The position numbers and the translations under genes were made by a program. The notes under the pieces were generated by a model. That model ran no database searches, was not told the DNA's origin, and saw only the letters and a list, made by a program, of their open reading frames with translations. From the NCBI GenBank assembly GCA_017619905.1, contig JAFZRK010000095.1:1-7706 (forward strand): a stretch of DNA of 7,706 bases, in the 5' to 3' direction. Of the stretch, positions 4,994 to 7,706 are shown piece after piece; positions within the stretch are counted from its first letter, which is position 1; every line of letters begins with the position of its first letter. The stretch is from Bacillota bacterium (GTDB lineage Bacteria; Bacillota; Clostridia; Peptostreptococcales; Anaerovoracaceae).

Positions 4994-6474
4994 AGTATCA
5001 CTGAAAGATAAAGAATCGAGCACATTATCGCTATCAGTATCATAAGTATTACGAGCAGCAGAATGTGCTTTTTCCACTGAGCGTAGAGCGTCGCAATGAA
5101 TTCCCTTACGAACGCGTTCACCCAGAAGTAGCGCTTGGTGCCGCTGCCTACGCCTTCGAGCGCCAGCCCCTGCGCCGTGGCAATGAGGCCTGCCCTCAGG
5201 ACATGGTAGTTGTTCGTTGAATACATTACGGACGGATCCTGTTTTCCGGAATGCTCCCTGATCAGTTTCATGGAGAATTCGATGTTCTCCCAGGTGTTGG
5301 AGGACTTGTCCTCCACGAGTATATGCTCCGGATCGATTCCCTGCTCCAGAAGATACCGCTCCATGGCTTCCCCTTCTGATATGGGCTCGTCGCCGCCTTT
5401 GCCGCCGGACGGTACGAATATGATGTCCCTGCCGGACTTTTCCTTCTGCAGTTTTGCGAATTCTATCGCTCGGTCCACCCGGCCCTGAAGAAGCTTGGTA
5501 AGCGTCCCGTCAGGGTTCATCAAGCTTCCCTGGATTATGACGTAGTCCTTGTCGAACGACGGAGTCCTCCTCGCCGCTTTGAGCGCAATGATTATCGTTG
5601 CTATGAGCATGCATTCCAGGAAAGCAACGACCGTGTAGATGCAGTTCTCAACGAATATCTCAACGTAGATCCATACGCTCTTTTCGTAGTGGACGTCGAT
5701 GACCGAGCTGCGCTGCAATATCTCCCCGAGGATTATCGGGGCAATGGTCATCAGGAATATCGTAATGCCGAAAGCAGTCCCCAGGACGTTCTTTAAGCTG
5801 CGTCCTTCTTTACGCAGAAGATTTATGTTGCTGATGGCGATCAGTATTGACAGAACGAAAGCAACAGGCAATGTGAAATTGGCGAAACTGCCTGCGGCGC
5901 CCATGATGTTTCGCACGGTTCCGTATATTCCGCCCTTCTGGTAAAGGACGAAGAGCAGCCAGATGACGGTAAACGCAACGAAAATGATGAGGCCCAGAGT
6001 GGATATGTTCCTGTACCTGCAAAGATTCTCCCTGGTGCTTTCTCGGTATTTAAGTATCAGCCGCGCAAGCATGAAGGCCAGCCACACAGCTATGCAGATA
6101 GGGATGAGCTGGCTCCCGGTATAATACCCGAAGAACTTCTCTATCGTTATCATACCGTTATTATGTACAAAGACGAGGTTGCCGTTGGTGCCTTCGTTAG
6201 GATCGCTGCCCTGGATCCCGACGTAGGACTTGCCCGGACCGATGGCCTTCATCTTTAAGTACACGATCTTGCCTTTCATCCATGAATCAGTGACTTCTAC
6301 GATACCCTCTTCGTCTATGATTATGCTGTAATTCTCTTCTTTGAGCGACATCCATTCCGTATTGCATTCCAGAACGCATTCGTCTCCGAGCCAGAAAGCC
6401 GCCGCGATGCATACGCAGGCCAATATCACGGCTAGTATCAGAAAGAATTCATTGTTGTACAGAAGTTTTTTCAA
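4990..6474 (-). CDS. Polytopic membrane protein with YdcF (DUF218) domain
   Basis: This 494-residue protein has a first membrane segment at about 8-29, a beta-rich extracytoplasmic region (about 32-118) with a V-x-L-K-M-K-A-I-G-P-G-K-S pattern reminiscent of bacterial Ig-like domains, five further segments (about 122-141, 158-178, 199-219, 232-252, 270-298), a DUF218 domain (about 311-460) and a last segment at 470-494. DUF218 signatures are VIIQGS (312-317), VPSGGKGGDEPISEGEAM (354-371), the DKSSNTWENI motif (389-398) and TNNYHVLRA (420-428). The family includes E. coli YdcF, which binds S-adenosylmethionine, and the SanA/ElyC envelope proteins; the role here is unknown. The start is TTG at 6474, which overlaps the preceding TGA as TTGA; an AAAGG lies just upstream, and the first membrane segment supports this start. 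The gene is in an operon with 4-bp overlaps on both sides. Confidence 0.85.
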   Translation of the reverse strand: MKKLLYNNEFFLILAVILACVCIAAAFWLGDECVLECNTEWMSLKEENYSIIIDEEGIVEVTDSWMKGKIVYLKMKAIGPGKSYVGIQGSDPNEGTNGNLVFVHNNGMITIEKFFGYYTGSQLIPICIAVWLAFMLARLILKYRESTRENLCRYRNISTLGLIIFVAFTVIWLLFVLYQKGGIYGTVRNIMGAAGSFANFTLPVAFVLSILIAISNINLLRKEGRSLKNVLGTAFGITIFLMTIAPIILGEILQRSSVIDVHYEKSVWIYVEIFVENCIYTVVAFLECMLIATIIIALKAARRTPSFDKDYVIIQGSLMNPDGTLTKLLQGRVDRAIEFAKLQKEKSGRDIIFVPSGGKGGDEPISEGEAMERYLLEQGIDPEHILVEDKSSNTWENIEFSMKLIREHSGKQDPSVMYSTNNYHVLRAGLIATAQGLALEGVGSGTKRYFWVNAFVREFIATLYAQWKKHILLLVILMILIAIMCSILYLSVIL

Positions 6475-7514
6475 TTGTCGGGCCTTTCTATGACGATCTT
6501 ACCGTCTTCTATCGACAGGTCTTCTTTGTATGTTATATCAAACTGTGGGAATTCGGCCGCAAAAAACCTTCTGTTCCCTGCTTTGTGACCGATCACTGCT
6601 GCAAACTTTTCCGGACCGGCGGTTATATGTACAGGTCCGGTAATTCCGCTCTCTGCTAGAACGGCAAGGCGCGACGCGACTTCATCCCTTGCGATGCGGC
6701 CTTCAACGAGCTGCCTGAACGCCGGATGATATGTATCCCCGACTACCCTGCTGTCATCTGAGTCGTTTATAAGCGCGCTCGCTTTAAGACCTACGCGTAT
6801 CACGTTTATGCCTGCGTTCGTAAGTTCCCTGTACATATCAGTGGTCGTACGCAGCATCTCTTCCTGAGAGAACGGCTTGTAGACGTCTTCTTCGTACATT
6901 CTGCAGAGTTTGGTGCCGCTGATGATCACTGTAGGATAGAGCCGCGCGATCTTCGGGCCTATCTTTATCGTCTGCCGCACGGATTCCATGCATTTTTCAT
7001 ATGAGTCGCCGGGCAGTCCTATCATAAGCTGGATGCCCAGAGTAAAGCATCCGTAACTCTTTATGAGCTCGCAGGCCCTGTACACGTCGTCCGCGCTGTG
7101 GCCGCGTTCCGAAAGATCGAGGACCTGTGGATCGAAGGACTGGACGCCAAGCTCTATGACGTCTGCGCCGTAGCGCTTCAGGTTGTCCAGTATCTCCTCG
7201 TTTATGTAGTCGGGTCTGGTCGAAAGGTGGATCTTGTCGATTCTGCCGGCATCCTTGTATTCTTTTGCGACTGCAAGGAAAGCGCTCTGCTGCTCCATGG
7301 GTATCCCGGTAAAGCTCCCGCCGAAAAAGGACAGTTCTATCTCATCCAGTCCCCTGCCCTCCAGCGTGGACAGCCATTCATCGGCGATCCTTCTGACATC
7401 GTCCGGAACGACGTCCGCGGTCCTTGCGGTGATCGCGTTCTGGTTGCAGAAGACGCAGGCGTGCGGACAGCCAATATGAGGTATGAAAACCGGGATTATC
7501 GCGTGCTTCTTCAT
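6471..7514 (-). CDS. Elp3-like radical SAM protein without acetyltransferase domain
   Basis: This 347-residue protein has the radical SAM cluster motif CPHACVFC (Cys16, Cys20, Cys23) that binds a 4Fe-4S cluster and S-adenosylmethionine. FFGGSFTG follows near residues 63-70, with a LSTRPDYI segment near 97-104 and the ELGVQSFDPQVL segment near 121-132, all typical of the clostridial family labelled 'elongator complex protein 3-like'. True Elp3 carries a C-terminal acetyltransferase domain for wobble-uridine modification; at 347 residues that domain is missing, so the reaction is unknown, although a tRNA-modification role is a reasonable guess. In many Clostridia this family sits between rnc and smc, but neither is visible here. 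The ATG at 7514 overlaps the preceding TGA as ATGA and an AGGGA lies 9 bases upstream. The product should be cytoplasmic. Confidence 0.9.
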   Translation of the reverse strand: MKKHAIIPVFIPHIGCPHACVFCNQNAITARTADVVPDDVRRIADEWLSTLEGRGLDEIELSFFGGSFTGIPMEQQSAFLAVAKEYKDAGRIDKIHLSTRPDYINEEILDNLKRYGADVIELGVQSFDPQVLDLSERGHSADDVYRACELIKSYGCFTLGIQLMIGLPGDSYEKCMESVRQTIKIGPKIARLYPTVIISGTKLCRMYEEDVYKPFSQEEMLRTTTDMYRELTNAGINVIRVGLKASALINDSDDSRVVGDTYHPAFRQLVEGRIARDEVASRLAVLAESGITGPVHITAGPEKFAAVIGHKAGNRRFFAAEFPQFDITYKEDLSIEDGKIVIERPDN

Positions 7515-7706
7515 AACAGATCCCTGAATTTCGCCTCTATGAAGTATTTGTATTCAGGAGCGGATTCCGGATCTGCGTACGCCTTCCGGATAGTACGCCT
7601 GTTCCATTCCCTGAACTTTTCATTTTTGATCAGTTCTTCGTAGCGTCCAATGGATATAAGGCCTTTGCTCGCTGCTTCCATTATGGCCTCGTAAGCGTCC
7701 GGAACG
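7511..7706 (-). CDS. 3' end of an unrecognised protein, cut by window edge
   Basis: The frame is open on the minus strand from the window edge to TGA 7513-7511, giving the last 64 residues of a protein. They begin VPDAYEAIMEAASKGLIS, are rich in charged residues and look alpha-helical (for example RYEELIKNEKFREWNRRTIR), and end FIEAKFRDLL. I do not recognise the family. It does not look like the C-terminus of ribonuclease III, which often precedes the Elp3-like gene in Clostridia. The 4-bp overlap with the next gene and shared strand make it the upstream member of this operon. Confidence 0.7.
   Translation of the reverse strand, partial: VPDAYEAIMEAASKGLISIGRYEELIKNEKFREWNRRTIRKAYADPESAPEYKYFIEAKFRDLL

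Noticed and set aside
4994..5077. Longer start for the DUF6873-like gene
   Set aside because: It would overlap the YdcF gene by 88 bp in another frame, whereas ATG 4993 gives the same 4-bp overlap as the other junctions.
7098..7643. 181-codon plus-strand frame opposite the radical SAM gene
   Set aside because: The opposite strand encodes a complete radical SAM protein with its cysteine motif; this frame has no recognisable features.

Overview
The window looks like chromosomal DNA of a Gram-positive anaerobe of the Bacillota, most likely class Clostridia. The evidence is the gene content (a methionine gamma-lyase-family/'aluminum resistance' protein, a YneA-type LysM protein, a DUF6873-type protein, a short Elp3-like radical SAM protein), the Gram-positive CGAAC-N4-GTTCG type of LexA box, and near-perfect sigma-A promoters. 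Base composition looks moderate in GC, with AT-rich intergenic regions. I cannot name the genus.

Left half, plus strand (1-3697): the 3' three quarters of miaA (tRNA dimethylallyltransferase); a tyrosine recombinase of the XerC/XerD type with all six catalytic residues; a PLP-dependent methionine gamma-lyase-family protein that overlaps the recombinase end by 8 bp; a 239-bp regulatory region; and a 97-aa membrane-anchored LysM protein. The recombinase has its own promoter inside the end of miaA. The miaA stop codon forms part of the extended -10 element, and the predicted transcription start falls on the recombinase ATG, so it is probably leaderless. The LysM gene is preceded by a consensus promoter (TTGACA, 17 bp, TATAAT) with three LexA-box palindromes upstream of, inside and just downstream of the core promoter. 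I read it as a YneA-like SOS cell-division inhibitor. No lexA gene lies beside it.

Middle (3698-3965): a 268-bp gap between convergent transcription units. It holds a bidirectional intrinsic terminator and a second long inverted repeat that shares an arm with it.

Right half, minus strand (3966-7706): a tightly packed operon read right to left. It contains the 3' end of an unrecognised gene, an Elp3-like radical SAM protein, a polytopic membrane YdcF/DUF218 protein (TTG start), a DUF6873-type protein, and a small MGMT-family alkyltransferase. Every junction is a 4-bp stop/start overlap, which implies translational coupling. The operon promoter lies outside the window.

The region mixes tRNA modification (miaA, possibly the radical SAM protein) with DNA-damage functions (SOS division inhibitor, alkyltransferase, Xer-type recombinase). 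The SOS gene and the alkyltransferase gene converge on one terminator. Whether these functions are linked biologically is inference. The strongest observation is the three-operator SOS promoter with its YneA-like gene; the most unusual are the leaderless recombinase architecture and a pair of unexplained 18-bp dyads upstream of the SOS promoter.
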